A stretch of DNA of 64,000 nucleotides from Neiella litorisoli (GTDB lineage: Bacteria; Pseudomonadota; Gammaproteobacteria; Enterobacterales; Neiellaceae), in NCBI RefSeq assembly GCF_014773395.1, contig NZ_JACXAF010000022.1, positions 1-64,000 on the forward strand, written 5' to 3'. Shown here one piece after another: positions 43,664 to 52,366 of the stretch (its first letter is position 1; each line of letters starts with the position of its first letter). The notes beneath the pieces were generated by a model. That model did not search any database and was not told where the DNA came from. It saw only the letters and a program-made list of their open reading frames with translations. The translations under genes were made by a program, and so were the position numbers.

Positions 43664-44349
43664 TGACATTACCAGTAAGCTACCAAGAATTAGAGTGTGT
43701 TTATCAGCGGCTATTGATCAGCAGTGTTCGATGCTTAGCAGTGTCGGCAGCGAAATCTGGCGAAGGGGTCAGCTTAATGGTCGATGCGCTGGCCAAGCGC
43801 TCCGCTAGTGTTGGCAAAAAAGTGTTGGTAGTGGACTTCAACTTGTTTCACCCACGCATAGGGGCTGATGACTGGCATTGGTCTAATGGCCAAGCGCCGC
43901 AACCACGAACCATGGACGATGATTCAATCTGGTACTTGCCAGCACCGTTGGATGCGGCCAGTCGGCTGCGGTTAAAAGAGCCCGGTCAGCTCGAAGCGCT
44001 GGTTGCGCAATGGACTGCCGAATTCGACTTGGTGCTGTTTGATTGTGCCGCGCAACAATTGAACAACCAGTCAAACCTGCCACCGTCGCGAGTAATGGCG
44101 GCTGCTGATGGTGTGGTGATTTGCTATTTGGCGGGGGTGACGGCGAGTTGCCAACTACAAAGTTGCTGTCAGCAACTCACTCAGGATGGCGTCAACATCG
44201 TTGGCGTGGTGATGAACGATCGCTTTAATCCGTCGCTAAAGCTTGAATTAATTCGCAATTTGCAAAAGTTTTCTCATCGCTGGCCTAAACTAACCACATG
44301 GTTCACTAAAAAAGTTTACGATTCTCAACTACTTTCATTGCGTTACTAA
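43663..44349 (+). CDS. sypD: CpsD/BY-kinase-like ATPase with degenerate P-loop (SypD-like)
   Basis: A 228-residue protein of the Wzc/CpsD fold: CLAVSAAKSGEGVSLMVDALAK in place of the usual Walker A, VLVVDFNLFHP as Walker A', and FDLVLFDCA as Walker B. The expected PGEGK(T/S) Lys is Val (SGEGVS), and the C-terminus has only two Tyr (KVYDSQLLSLRY) instead of a cluster. The protein may bind nucleotide poorly or act as a scaffold. It overlaps sypC by one base. Confidence 0.8.
   Translation: MTLPVSYQELECVYQRLLISSVRCLAVSAAKSGEGVSLMVDALAKRSASVGKKVLVVDFNLFHPRIGADDWHWSNGQAPQPRTMDDDSIWYLPAPLDAASRLRLKEPGQLEALVAQWTAEFDLVLFDCAAQQLNNQSNLPPSRVMAAADGVVICYLAGVTASCQLQSCCQQLTQDGVNIVGVVMNDRFNPSLKLELIRNLQKFSHRWPKLTTWFTKKVYDSQLLSLRY
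44253..44265. promoter_or_regulatory. Imperfect TTGC-N5-GCAA site inside sypD
   Basis: TCGCAATTTGCAA matches seven of eight fixed bases. It lies 121 bp before sypF, but no -24/-12 promoter follows, so it may be chance. Confidence 0.2.
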
Positions 44350-44373
44350 CGCTAAAGCGGCTGGAACCTTAAG

Positions 44374-47160
44374 ATGAAGTTAGGTATACGTTGGAAGATT
44401 ATTGGCGCTATTGCGGCTGTTGAAGTCTTGTTATTTGCAGCCATTGCAGGCTTCACATTTCACTGGTTTACCGCCAGTACCCAGCAAACCATCAGTGCAG
44501 AGCAAAGCTGGCAACTGATTGGCGCTCTGGCCTTGTTGGTGCTGCTAGCGATTGGCTCGACTGCATTTGTGGTTCACACCTTAAGTACCCGTTTTGCCAG
44601 ACAGTTGATTCGGCTGACCGAAACGGCGCGAGAAATTCGTCACAAAGGGCCTGGCGCTCAAGTCGAAATTGCCGAGGACGATGAGTTAGGCCGACTGGCC
44701 AGCGCGTTCAATAAAATGTCGTTGTCGTTGCAAGCAACGCAGCAAGAATTACAGGCCTCGATTGAAGAGCAGCAGAAACTATCAGAGCTTCTTGATACCC
44801 ACCGTAGCATTCTCACTGCCACTATTTCTTCTGCTAATGACGCGGTGATCGTGATTGATCACAACGGCGACGTGGTCGAATACAACAAGTCTGCCGAGCG
44901 AATTTTTGGCTTCAGCCGCTATGAGGTGTTGGGCAACGAACTGGCCGAACTCATTATTCCTGAGAAGTTTCGTAACGCCCACCGCGCTGGTATGAGGCGC
45001 TTTCGCGAGTCTGGCGAGGCAAAAGTTCTCGGCCAGCGGCTGGAGCTGGTGGCGCTCCACAAAGACGGTCACGAATTTCCTTGTGAACTGGCGATCCATG
45101 GCGTCAAAGTCGGCAAAGAAACTCACTTTACCGCCTTCATGCGCGACATTAGTGACCGGATTAACTTAGAACAAGAGCTGCGCCTAGCCGGTTATGCATT
45201 CGATGCCAATGAAGCCATTTTTATCACCGATGCTGACGCAAACATCGTTCGGGTTAACCAGGCCTTTACTCGTATTACTGGCTATCAAGAAGATGAGGTT
45301 ATTGGCCAAAATCCAAGGATCTTATCCTCCCACCAGCACACCGACGAGTTTTATCAGGACATGTGGCATACCCTGACCACGACAGGCAAATGGTCCGGAG
45401 AAATCATGAATCGCCACAAAAATGGTGATTTGTTGCCCGAATTACTGAGCATTTCCTCGGTCACTCAGGAAGATGGCAGTATTAGCAACTTTGTTGCTCA
45501 CTTTGCCGATTTGCGGGAACAAAAAGCCGTTGAGCAGTCGCTCCGCCAAGCGCGCACCGAAGCCGAGTTGGCAAGCCAAGCAAAGAGCCGGTTCTTGGCC
45601 ACCATGAGCCATGAAATTCGCACGCCGTTAAATGCCATTATCAACATGAATCGTTTGTTGCTTGAAACAGCGTTAACCGAGCAACAGCGGCACTTGGTCA
45701 CTTCTGCCGACGATGCTGGCAATGTGTTGCTAGCAATCGTTAATAACGTGCTGGATTTTTCTCGAATCGAAGCCGGCCAGTTCGCCCTTAACCCCGATTG
45801 GTTTAACCCTTTGCACGTTACCCAATCGCTAGTCGAATTGTTTCAAGCCAGCGCAGCCCAAAAGTGTATTGGCCTGAGTATGGGACATCAGCTCGACAAT
45901 CCAGTTGAAGTTTATGGTGATGCACTGCGATACCGTCAGGTTTTGCTTAACTTGATTGGCAATGCGGTTAAATTTACTCAAAAAGGCGATGTGAGAATCG
46001 AACTGTTGATCGATGCGTCAGGATTGAAAGTCAGCGTCTCAGATACTGGCCCTGGCATCGAATCAGCCAAGCAACCTTATTTGTTCGATGAGTTTTATCA
46101 GCTCAAAGATATCAACAGCATGGAGCGCTCCGGCACTGGCCTTGGTTTAGCGATTACCAAGCAGCTCATTGACATGATGCAAGGAAAAATCGAGCTAACC
46201 AGCACGTTGGGTGAAGGCAGCACCTTTACCATTTGGCTGCCATTGGAAAGCCGCGCTGCCGAATCTGAGCCCAGTGACAATCGCCTACCAACTGGCAATA
46301 AAACCTCTTCTCGCAACATCCGTATCTTGTTAGTCGAGGATAGTGCTTCAAATCGGGCGGTTGCTCATCAAGTGCTCGCCAATTTAGCCAGCGAAGTGGT
46401 TGAAGCGGAGAATGGCAAAATTGCGGTTGAATTAGCCGCCAAGCAACGCTTTGATTTGATCTTGATGGATGTGGCGATGCCGGTGTTGAATGGTTTGCGC
46501 GCTACGGAAATGCTGCGCGAAGGTGAGGGGCCAAACCGCGACACGCCCATTGTCGCAATGACTGCCAATGCCTTTAAAGAAGACAAACAAGCTTGCTTGG
46601 ATGCCGGAATGGATGACTTCCTCAGCAAACCAGTCGACATCAGTGCGATGCGGGCCAAGGTGGCGCTGTGGTCGGCTCAACGCTCTGAACGCTGGCTTGA
46701 AGAACAGGTTGCTGCTGACCGTAAGGGCGAGGATGCTCATCCAGCTGTGGAGGCCGAGCCAGCCTCAGAGCAGGAACAAGCCAAATACGAAGCCATCGAG
46801 CTCCTCAATGAGGACGTGCTTCATACTCTGATCCGAGAAACCAGTCGCGCCACGGTGAAAAGCATTCTCGATACCCTCAAAGAAGAAGCGCAGGCACGCG
46901 TATTTGCGGTGAAAGTGCTGGCAGGAAACGCCAATTGGCAACAGGTTGAGATAGAAGCGCACACCCTCCAAAGCAGTATGGGTACGTTTGGCGCCAGCCG
47001 ATTTCAACAGCTGGCTAAGGACATTGAGCACGCCGCTAAAGCGCAAGATCAGCAAGCAGTAAACAATCTGGAACATCGCCTACAGTTGATGTTGGACGTT
47101 ACCATGGCGGCACTGGATAGCTTTTTGGCCGAAGATGTTGTGGACCAACAGGAGCCGTAG
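44374..47160 (+). CDS. sypF: Hybrid sensor histidine kinase (SypF-like)
   Basis: A 928-residue membrane kinase. Two helices (about 10-30, 46-68) enclose a very short periplasmic loop, so the signal is probably sensed in the membrane or by the PAS domains. HAMP (about 70-125), PAS1 (145-260) and PAS2 (270-390) follow. Then come HisKA (FLATMSHEIRTPLNA, His413), HATPase (DTGPGI, GTGLGLAI), a receiver (ILLVEDSASN, LILMDVAMP, Asp699) and a C-terminal HPT (EAHTLQSSMGTFG, His863). The HPT should pass phosphate to the adjacent sigma54 activator. This is the domain order of Vibrio SypF-type kinases. Confidence 0.88.
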   Translation: MKLGIRWKIIGAIAAVEVLLFAAIAGFTFHWFTASTQQTISAEQSWQLIGALALLVLLAIGSTAFVVHTLSTRFARQLIRLTETAREIRHKGPGAQVEIAEDDELGRLASAFNKMSLSLQATQQELQASIEEQQKLSELLDTHRSILTATISSANDAVIVIDHNGDVVEYNKSAERIFGFSRYEVLGNELAELIIPEKFRNAHRAGMRRFRESGEAKVLGQRLELVALHKDGHEFPCELAIHGVKVGKETHFTAFMRDISDRINLEQELRLAGYAFDANEAIFITDADANIVRVNQAFTRITGYQEDEVIGQNPRILSSHQHTDEFYQDMWHTLTTTGKWSGEIMNRHKNGDLLPELLSISSVTQEDGSISNFVAHFADLREQKAVEQSLRQARTEAELASQAKSRFLATMSHEIRTPLNAIINMNRLLLETALTEQQRHLVTSADDAGNVLLAIVNNVLDFSRIEAGQFALNPDWFNPLHVTQSLVELFQASAAQKCIGLSMGHQLDNPVEVYGDALRYRQVLLNLIGNAVKFTQKGDVRIELLIDASGLKVSVSDTGPGIESAKQPYLFDEFYQLKDINSMERSGTGLGLAITKQLIDMMQGKIELTSTLGEGSTFTIWLPLESRAAESEPSDNRLPTGNKTSSRNIRILLVEDSASNRAVAHQVLANLASEVVEAENGKIAVELAAKQRFDLILMDVAMPVLNGLRATEMLREGEGPNRDTPIVAMTANAFKEDKQACLDAGMDDFLSKPVDISAMRAKVALWSAQRSERWLEEQVAADRKGEDAHPAVEAEPASEQEQAKYEAIELLNEDVLHTLIRETSRATVKSILDTLKEEAQARVFAVKVLAGNANWQQVEIEAHTLQSSMGTFGASRFQQLAKDIEHAAKAQDQQAVNNLEHRLQLMLDVTMAALDSFLAEDVVDQQEP

Positions 47161-47162
47161 AT

Positions 47163-48593
47163 ATGGGTAGGAATGATTCGATCTTGCTGGTTGAAGACAG
47201 CGATTCACTGGCCGCCGTTTATCAAGCCTATTTGGCGGATGAACCCGCGCAACTGACTCGCGTTGCCAGTGGCGAAGCCGCGATTCGAGCAATGACAGAC
47301 AACCCGCCGAGTGTGCTATTACTCGATTTCAAATTACCCGATATGAATGGCTTGGACGTCTTGCAGTGGCTCAGTGGCCAGCGTTTTGAGCCTGTGGTGA
47401 TCATGATCACCGCCCACGGCTCTATTGATGTTGCGGTCGATGCCATGCGCTTAGGTGCCATCGATTTTCTTGAAAAGCCCTTTGATGGCGCGCGTTTACA
47501 GGTCACTGTCCGCAACGCCATGAAACTCAGCCGCTTGCAAAATTTGGTTGAGGGTTATGAGGCTGATAGCGCGCGATCGAGCTTTCAGGGCTTTATCGGC
47601 GGCAGTTTAGTCATGCAGCAGGTCTACAAAATGATTGAAGCGGTGGCACCAAGCAAAGCCACTGTGTTTATCACCGGCGAGAGTGGCACCGGCAAGGAAG
47701 TGTGCGCCGAAGCAATTCATAAGCAAGGACCAAGGGCCAACAAGCCTTTTATTGCATTGAACTGTGGCGCAATTCCCAAAGAGCTGATGGAAAGTGAAAT
47801 ATTCGGCCATGTCAAAGGTGCATTTACCGGCGCTCAGCGTGAGCGAAAAGGGGCTGCTTCGCTGGCTGACGGCGGCACCTTGTTCTTAGATGAAATTGGC
47901 GAAATGGATATGGATTTGCAGACCAAGTTACTGCGATTTGTCCAAACTGGCCGCTTTCAACGGGTCGGCGGAAGTGCTGAAGAAACCGTCGATGTCCGCT
48001 TTCTCTGCGCTACCAACCGCGACCCGTGGCAAGAAGTGCAAGCAGGGCGGTTTCGTGAAGATCTTTACTATCGCTTGTATGTGGTGCCAATTCACTTGCC
48101 GCCCTTGCGCGACAGAGGGCAGGACGTTTTGGCCGTTGGCCAGATGCTACTCAACCAATATGCCAAAGACGAAGGGAAGAAATTCCGCCGCTTTTGCCAC
48201 GATGTGAAATTGGTCCTCAGTCGGTACCAATGGCCCGGTAACGTCAGAGAGCTGCAAAATGTGGTGCGCAATATTTGCGTGCTCAATGACGGCGAGCAAG
48301 TGCTCGTTGAGCATCTGCCACAAAACCTTAGCGCCAAACTTGATGAGTTATTACCCGAGCGCGAACTCAGCGGCGACCTTGAATTTGAAATGGAGCAAAC
48401 AACCGAGTTTGTTATTGAGGAGGAGCCGCAACAAGTCGTCAGACCGATACAATCGCTGTGGCTGACTGAAAAACAGGCCATTGAACAAGCCATTGATCAT
48501 TGTGATGGCAATATTCCTAAAGCCGCCGAATTACTCGAAGTTAGTCCATCAACCATTTACCGTAAAAAACAAAGCTGGGAGCAAATGGAGTAG
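47163..48593 (+). CDS. sypG: Sigma54-dependent response regulator (SypG-like)
   Basis: A 476-residue NtrC-class activator: receiver (Asp55 in LLLDFKLPD; Lys105 in FLEKPF), AAA+ domain with Walker A GESGTGKE (172-179), the sigma54 loop GAFTGA (219-224) and FLDEIGEMD. A C-terminal Fis-type HTH follows (IEQAIDHCDGNIPKAAELLEVSPSTIYRKKQ). The Arg-finger region and WPGNVREL are intact. It begins two bases after sypF. It is the obvious candidate to bind the TTGC-N5-GCAA palindromes before the sigma54 promoters in this window. Confidence 0.9.
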   Translation: MGRNDSILLVEDSDSLAAVYQAYLADEPAQLTRVASGEAAIRAMTDNPPSVLLLDFKLPDMNGLDVLQWLSGQRFEPVVIMITAHGSIDVAVDAMRLGAIDFLEKPFDGARLQVTVRNAMKLSRLQNLVEGYEADSARSSFQGFIGGSLVMQQVYKMIEAVAPSKATVFITGESGTGKEVCAEAIHKQGPRANKPFIALNCGAIPKELMESEIFGHVKGAFTGAQRERKGAASLADGGTLFLDEIGEMDMDLQTKLLRFVQTGRFQRVGGSAEETVDVRFLCATNRDPWQEVQAGRFREDLYYRLYVVPIHLPPLRDRGQDVLAVGQMLLNQYAKDEGKKFRRFCHDVKLVLSRYQWPGNVRELQNVVRNICVLNDGEQVLVEHLPQNLSAKLDELLPERELSGDLEFEMEQTTEFVIEEEPQQVVRPIQSLWLTEKQAIEQAIDHCDGNIPKAAELLEVSPSTIYRKKQSWEQME

Positions 48594-48644
48594 CGGCCCG
48601 TGGAGATTAGTAAATGCTGAGGTGGCACTTCACGTTAGAAAACA

Positions 48645-48664
48645 ATTGCCGTACAGTCGGCAAT
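48645..48664. repeat. Inverted repeat between sypG and yeiR
   Basis: ATTGCCG (48645-48651) and CGGCAAT (48658-48664) pair around TACAGT. No T-tract follows on either strand, so it may be an operator or a weak transcript end. Confidence 0.4.
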
Positions 48665-48700
48665 CACTAAACCGTCAAGCAAACTAAGAAGCGGCAGACG

Positions 48701-49738
48701 ATGTCAGACAAGCTCCGTCGAATCCCAACCAATATCATTACCGGTTTTCTCGGTGTTGGAAAAACCACCACCATTTCTTATTTACTCGCCACCAAACCTG
48801 CTAATGAGCGCTGGGCTGTGCTGGTCAATGAATTTGGCGAAATCGGTATTGATGGCAGTTTGTTGCAGGGCAAGCACAGCGCTAAAGAACAAGTATTCAT
48901 TGCCGAAGTGCCCGGTGGTTGCATGTGCTGTGTGATGGGGCTGCCGACTAAAGTAACGTTGAACAAACTGCTTAAGCAAGCCAAGCCCGATCGCTTGATT
49001 ATTGAACCGACTGGGTTGGGCCACCCACAGGAAGTGCTCGATTTGCTCCGCTCTGAGCACTATTGCGATGTGCTCGACGTTCGCTCGACCATTACATTAG
49101 TCGACGCCCGAGTGCTTGCTGACCGACGCTATACCGAACACGATATTTTCAACCAACAACTGCAAGTTGCCGATGTGGTTGTGGCGAGTAAAAGTGACTG
49201 TTATCAACAAGAGCTGACACAGCTAGAACAGTATGTGCAGACGATTGCAGGCAAACAACATTGTCCTGTCGTTGCCATTGAGCAGGGCAAATTACCACTG
49301 CACTGGTTGGATTCAACAGTATTTGCTCGCGACTCAAAACACCAGCACCATCATCATGAACACGATGAAGAATCGGCTTTGGAGAAGTCAGCGGAGGTGT
49401 TGAATCAGCAGCTTGCGGAGCGCGGCTACGCTGAAGTTAGAAATCACAAGGGCGATTACTTTAGTTGTGGTTGGCGCTTTAACGACGATTTGCTGTTTGA
49501 CTCGGTGCAGATTGAGCAAACTTTACGAGAGCTCCAATGTCAGCGCATGAAGGCAGTGTTTGTCACCGACGCAGGGCCATTCGGGTTTAGCTTGATTAAT
49601 GGCGAACTGGCCAAACAAGCATTGCAGTCAGCTCAGGGCAACAGCATTGAGTTGATTGATCAAAATGCACTCGCTTTCGATTCGGTGCTAGAACAACTAC
49701 TTCAAATCAGAAGCAGCACCGATGGTGGTGCTGCCTGA
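48701..49738 (+). CDS. yeiR: YeiR-like zinc-binding GTPase (CobW/COG0523 family)
   Basis: A 345-residue G3E GTPase. NIITGFLGVGKTTTI is the P-loop; the metal-binding CxCC motif appears as GGCMCCV; the second switch reads LIIEPTGLGHP; SKSD is the G4 guanine motif. A His-rich stretch (HQHHHHEHDEE, near 208-218) and the C-terminal CobW_C domain follow. Similarity runs through the whole E. coli YeiR pattern (WAVLVNEFGEIGIDGSLL). The family are zinc metallochaperones. Its place beside the Zrg/Zur genes supports a role under zinc limitation. Confidence 0.86.
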   Translation: MSDKLRRIPTNIITGFLGVGKTTTISYLLATKPANERWAVLVNEFGEIGIDGSLLQGKHSAKEQVFIAEVPGGCMCCVMGLPTKVTLNKLLKQAKPDRLIIEPTGLGHPQEVLDLLRSEHYCDVLDVRSTITLVDARVLADRRYTEHDIFNQQLQVADVVVASKSDCYQQELTQLEQYVQTIAGKQHCPVVAIEQGKLPLHWLDSTVFARDSKHQHHHHEHDEESALEKSAEVLNQQLAERGYAEVRNHKGDYFSCGWRFNDDLLFDSVQIEQTLRELQCQRMKAVFVTDAGPFGFSLINGELAKQALQSAQGNSIELIDQNALAFDSVLEQLLQIRSSTDGGAA

Positions 49739-49760
49739 TGATGGGGCACTTCTGCTGTAA

Positions 49761-50372
49761 TTAATTCAGTGTCAACTTGCTGGCTTGTTTAGACAACTCT
49801 GAGCTACCTTGTTTGTTTTCGATAAACCACTGTACTTTAATGGTTTCAAGCTGCGGCATGACACTAAACAACTGAGTCTCTATCGCTGATACTGAGCCAG
49901 AACAGCTGAACTGATAGTGCGCGGTTAGGTTGCTGTGCTCGCCGTGATCATGGTGTTCGTGCTCGTCATGATGCTTGTGCTCGTCGTGATGCTTGTGCTC
50001 GTCATGATGCTTGTGCTCATCATGGTGCTCATGTTCATCGTGATGTTCGTGCGATTCGAGCTCGAACGGAAACTCCACTTCTTGCCCCGTAAGCTGGCAA
50101 TCAGCGCCGCTAAAAGAGAAAGGTGTGCTGGCTTTATAAACAGTTACTGCCGCTTGGTAAGCTTTGATTTGCTCGCCGGTTTCGGGCTCATGCTCAAAGC
50201 CAACAATGTTTGCCAGCGGCGAGCTAAATTCAATTTCTAATGCTTGACCTTGTTGTACGAGGTTAAGTTCAGCAATGCCATGCTGATGAGCGCCAGTTTC
50301 AGCGAGAGCAGGCGTAGCGCCTAATGCCAGCAGCGACAGGGTGAAGGTAGTAAAAGCGGAAGCATGTTTCAT
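49761..50372 (-). CDS. zrgA: ZrgA-type periplasmic zinc-uptake protein (DUF2796)
   Basis: A 203-residue exported protein (signal to about residue 24, ALA-E) whose mature part starts TGAHQHGIAELNLVQQGQALEIEFSSPLANIVGFEHEP, the DUF2796 signature. A long His/Asp/Glu-rich tract (about 112-146), built from HHDEH/K repeats, should bind zinc. In Vibrio cholerae ZrgA belongs to the ZrgABCDE zinc-import system. It is the last gene of a three-gene minus-strand operon that is divergent from zrgD/zrgE/zur. Confidence 0.86.
   Translation of the reverse strand: MKHASAFTTFTLSLLALGATPALAETGAHQHGIAELNLVQQGQALEIEFSSPLANIVGFEHEPETGEQIKAYQAAVTVYKASTPFSFSGADCQLTGQEVEFPFELESHEHHDEHEHHDEHKHHDEHKHHDEHKHHDEHEHHDHGEHSNLTAHYQFSCSGSVSAIETQLFSVMPQLETIKVQWFIENKQGSSELSKQASKLTLN
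49945..50050. repeat. 15-bp tandem repeat encoding the His-rich tract of ZrgA
   Basis: About seven tandem units of a 15-base motif (close to GCTCGTCATGATGCT followed by TGT shifts) encode successive HHDEH or HKHHDE units. Such an array is likely to vary in copy number between strains and so change the length of the zinc-binding tract. Confidence 0.75.
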
Positions 50373-50405
50373 GTGGTTACTGTCCGTTTGTTCGGAGCCA
50401 AGGGG

Positions 50406-50951
50406 CTAGTTGGTTGTTTTCGCTAGGTTGCCATCTTCGCCAACGGCTTTAATCAGAATGAAGGCTGATTTCGAGGCCGATTGGCTATCCTGTTCGCCGC
50501 CGAGGGTGCCGCTTAGTTTGCCACGAACGACATAAGTGCCGGCTTTTGTTGGCGCTACCGTTAATACCAGTTCGGCATCAGTTGCCGGTGCGATTGCTTG
50601 GTCATAAGCGCCGCTCAAGTTCACGGTGTCATCGGCTTGCCACAGCACTTTAGCATCGCTAAAACTCTCTGGCACGATAACGGTATAAGGCACTTCAGAG
50701 GTTACGCCCACTGCCACTGTGTAACGCGGCTTAGAGGCTAGCGCCATACCTTGCGCGATCGGACTGCTTAAATCTGACGCCGATTTAAGGTGTTTGTTCA
50801 TCGGATAAAAACCAAAGCCCGGACCGTGATTGTCGCAGCTTATTGCCGTCATCGGCATCAACAAACTGCAGCAGGTCACAAGCCATGCTGCTGTTAACCG
50901 GCGAGCAGGTCTTGTTTGCTGTGTTGTTTGTCTGGCAGTTGGGTTTGTCAT
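50406..50951 (-). CDS. zrgB: ZrgB-like exported protein of unknown function
   Basis: A 181-residue protein with a signal sequence (helix about 18-36, ending TAIS-C). The mature part has GPGFGFYPMN and a beta-rich domain (VPYTVIVPESF, TKAGTYVVRGKLSGTL). I recognise no catalytic motif. It lies between the ZrgA-type and DUF3299 genes on one transcript, the position of ZrgB in the Vibrio system, which is the only basis for the symbol. Confidence 0.6.
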   Translation of the reverse strand: MTNPTARQTTQQTRPARRLTAAWLVTCCSLLMPMTAISCDNHGPGFGFYPMNKHLKSASDLSSPIAQGMALASKPRYTVAVGVTSEVPYTVIVPESFSDAKVLWQADDTVNLSGAYDQAIAPATDAELVLTVAPTKAGTYVVRGKLSGTLGGEQDSQSASKSAFILIKAVGEDGNLAKTTN

Positions 50952-50965
50952 CAGCTGAAATCCAA

Positions 50966-51535
50966 TTACTCGGAGTACGGTGCGACGGAATCAACCACTA
51001 GGGTGTAAGCCGCGGTACCCATATCGCTTGCCGTTGTTTCTACCTTTAACGTGCCTTCGAGCCAAAAAGCGTCTTGGTATGAGCTCAATGTCACGCCATC
51101 GGCGTAAGTGACATAGACAATTTGATTGGGTGGCGGTGGCGGCAAGTGCAAACATGCGCCGAAAAATGGCACCAACAAAAATTCGGTAGCGGTGAATTCG
51201 TCTTTCATCTCTAACGGGACAACAAAGCCCGGTAGCCTGATTTTGCTGTTATTGAATTCTTCAACCACGCGGGTTGATTCCAGTGCGGCCAAATAGCGTT
51301 TGGTGGCCTCGTCTTCGGTTCCAGCTAATCCCTCGACCGAATCTTCAGCGCTGCCATCAGCAATTTGATCGATCGTCTCTGGCGGATTCAGTAGCGCGTC
51401 TAAATCATCCGCTGGCATTAACTCAATCCATTCGATTTGGCGATATTCGCTATTCGGCGCGTCGGCAGCAGCAGAGAAAGAAAGCGCGGCGAGCAGCATT
51501 GCGCAAAGGGCTGATCGCAGTTGAGCGATGAACAT
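50966..51535 (-). CDS. zrgC: DUF3299 periplasmic protein (ZrgC-like)
   Basis: A 189-residue exported protein (signal to about residue 24). The second half has the DUF3299 signature IRLPGFVVPLEMKDEFTATEFLLVPFFGACLHLPPPPPNQIVYV. DUF3299 proteins accompany ABC zinc/metal transport genes in Vibrio and Shewanella; their precise job is unknown. It is the first gene of the minus-strand operon and divergent from zrgD across a 118-bp region with a Zur-like palindrome. Confidence 0.78.
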   Translation of the reverse strand: MFIAQLRSALCAMLLAALSFSAAADAPNSEYRQIEWIELMPADDLDALLNPPETIDQIADGSAEDSVEGLAGTEDEATKRYLAALESTRVVEEFNNSKIRLPGFVVPLEMKDEFTATEFLLVPFFGACLHLPPPPPNQIVYVTYADGVTLSSYQDAFWLEGTLKVETTASDMGTAAYTLVVDSVAPYSE

Positions 51536-51575
51536 TGATAGAAACTCCAGTGAATGTCGAATGGTAACAAAAACG

Positions 51576-51589
51576 TGTTATAACATATC
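51576..51589. promoter_or_regulatory. Candidate Zur box between zrgC and zrgD
   Basis: TGTTATAACA is a perfect 10-bp palindrome continuing ...TATC, so TGTTATAACATATC resembles the gammaproteobacterial Zur motif (GTTATA with dyad symmetry). It lies in the shared divergent promoter region and would let Zur repress both operons when zinc is sufficient. Confidence 0.6.
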
Positions 51590-51653
51590 GACCCAGTTCG
51601 ATGAATAGAGTTCCAACTCTGTCACTATAGTTTCACAAAAGGTCTCTCGAGTA

Positions 51654-52364
51654 GTGCAAAACGTTCAATTGGCCGAACAGCAGGCCGCCATTTGTTTGCG
51701 ACAACTTCGCTTCTCTTATGACGGCAATTCCGACGTCATCAACATTCCCCAGTGGACCCTAGAAAGCGGTCAAAAGTGTTTTGTTTTTGGCGCATCAGGC
51801 GCGGGAAAAAGCACGCTGATGAATCTACTATGCGGCGTGCTGAAACCAACGGCTGGTGATATTCAGGTATTTGGCCAGGCGCTGACTAAGATGTCGGCTC
51901 GTCAGCGTGACCGTTTTCGTGCAAAGCACATTGGCGTGGTGTTTCAGCAATTTAATCTGATCCCCTACCTGACGGTGGCTGAAAACATTCGTTTAGCCAG
52001 CTGGTTTGCCGGTAAAACTACATCGTCAGATGACCAAAACTTTCAGCAGCGGCTATTAGAGTTGGTTGCCGCGCTGCAACTAAAACCTGAAGTGCTTCAC
52101 CGACCAAGCCGCGAATTAAGTGTTGGCCAGCAACAGCGTGTGGCGATTGTTCGCGCGCTAATTAACCAACCTGAATTACTAATTGTCGATGAGCCGACAT
52201 CGGCGCTCGATTCCTACGCCAGAGACAATTTTATGCAGTTATTGATGTCAGTATGCGAGCAGCAACGCAGCAGTCTGCTGTTCGTTAGCCACGATTTGTC
52301 ACTGCAATCGTACTTTGATGTTGATGTCAATTTGGCCGATATCAATACCGCAGGAGGCCAGTAA
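51654..52364 (+). CDS. zrgD: ABC transporter ATPase, LolD/MacB-like (ZrgD-like)
   Basis: A 236-residue ATPase with Walker A (GASGAGKST), Q-loop (VFQQFNLIPYLTV), the variant signature ELSVGQQQRV and Walker B LLIVDEPTSALD. It is of the LolD/MacB class that serves FtsX-type permeases rather than of the ZnuC class. A GTG start at 51654 is needed, with AAAAGG eleven or so bases upstream. Operon with zrgE and zur. Confidence 0.85.
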   Translation: MQNVQLAEQQAAICLRQLRFSYDGNSDVINIPQWTLESGQKCFVFGASGAGKSTLMNLLCGVLKPTAGDIQVFGQALTKMSARQRDRFRAKHIGVVFQQFNLIPYLTVAENIRLASWFAGKTTSSDDQNFQQRLLELVAALQLKPEVLHRPSRELSVGQQQRVAIVRALINQPELLIVDEPTSALDSYARDNFMQLLMSVCEQQRSSLLFVSHDLSLQSYFDVDVNLADINTAGGQ

Positions 52365-52366
52365 TC

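Noticed and set aside
49713..49734. GC-rich hairpin at the end of the yeiR gene as a terminator.
   Set aside because: It lies within codons for the last residues and has no T-tract; evidence is too weak.
49935..50240. 101-residue plus-strand frame over zrgA with long Val/Met/Leu runs.
   Set aside because: It is the antisense reading of the His-rich repeat and so low-complexity by construction.
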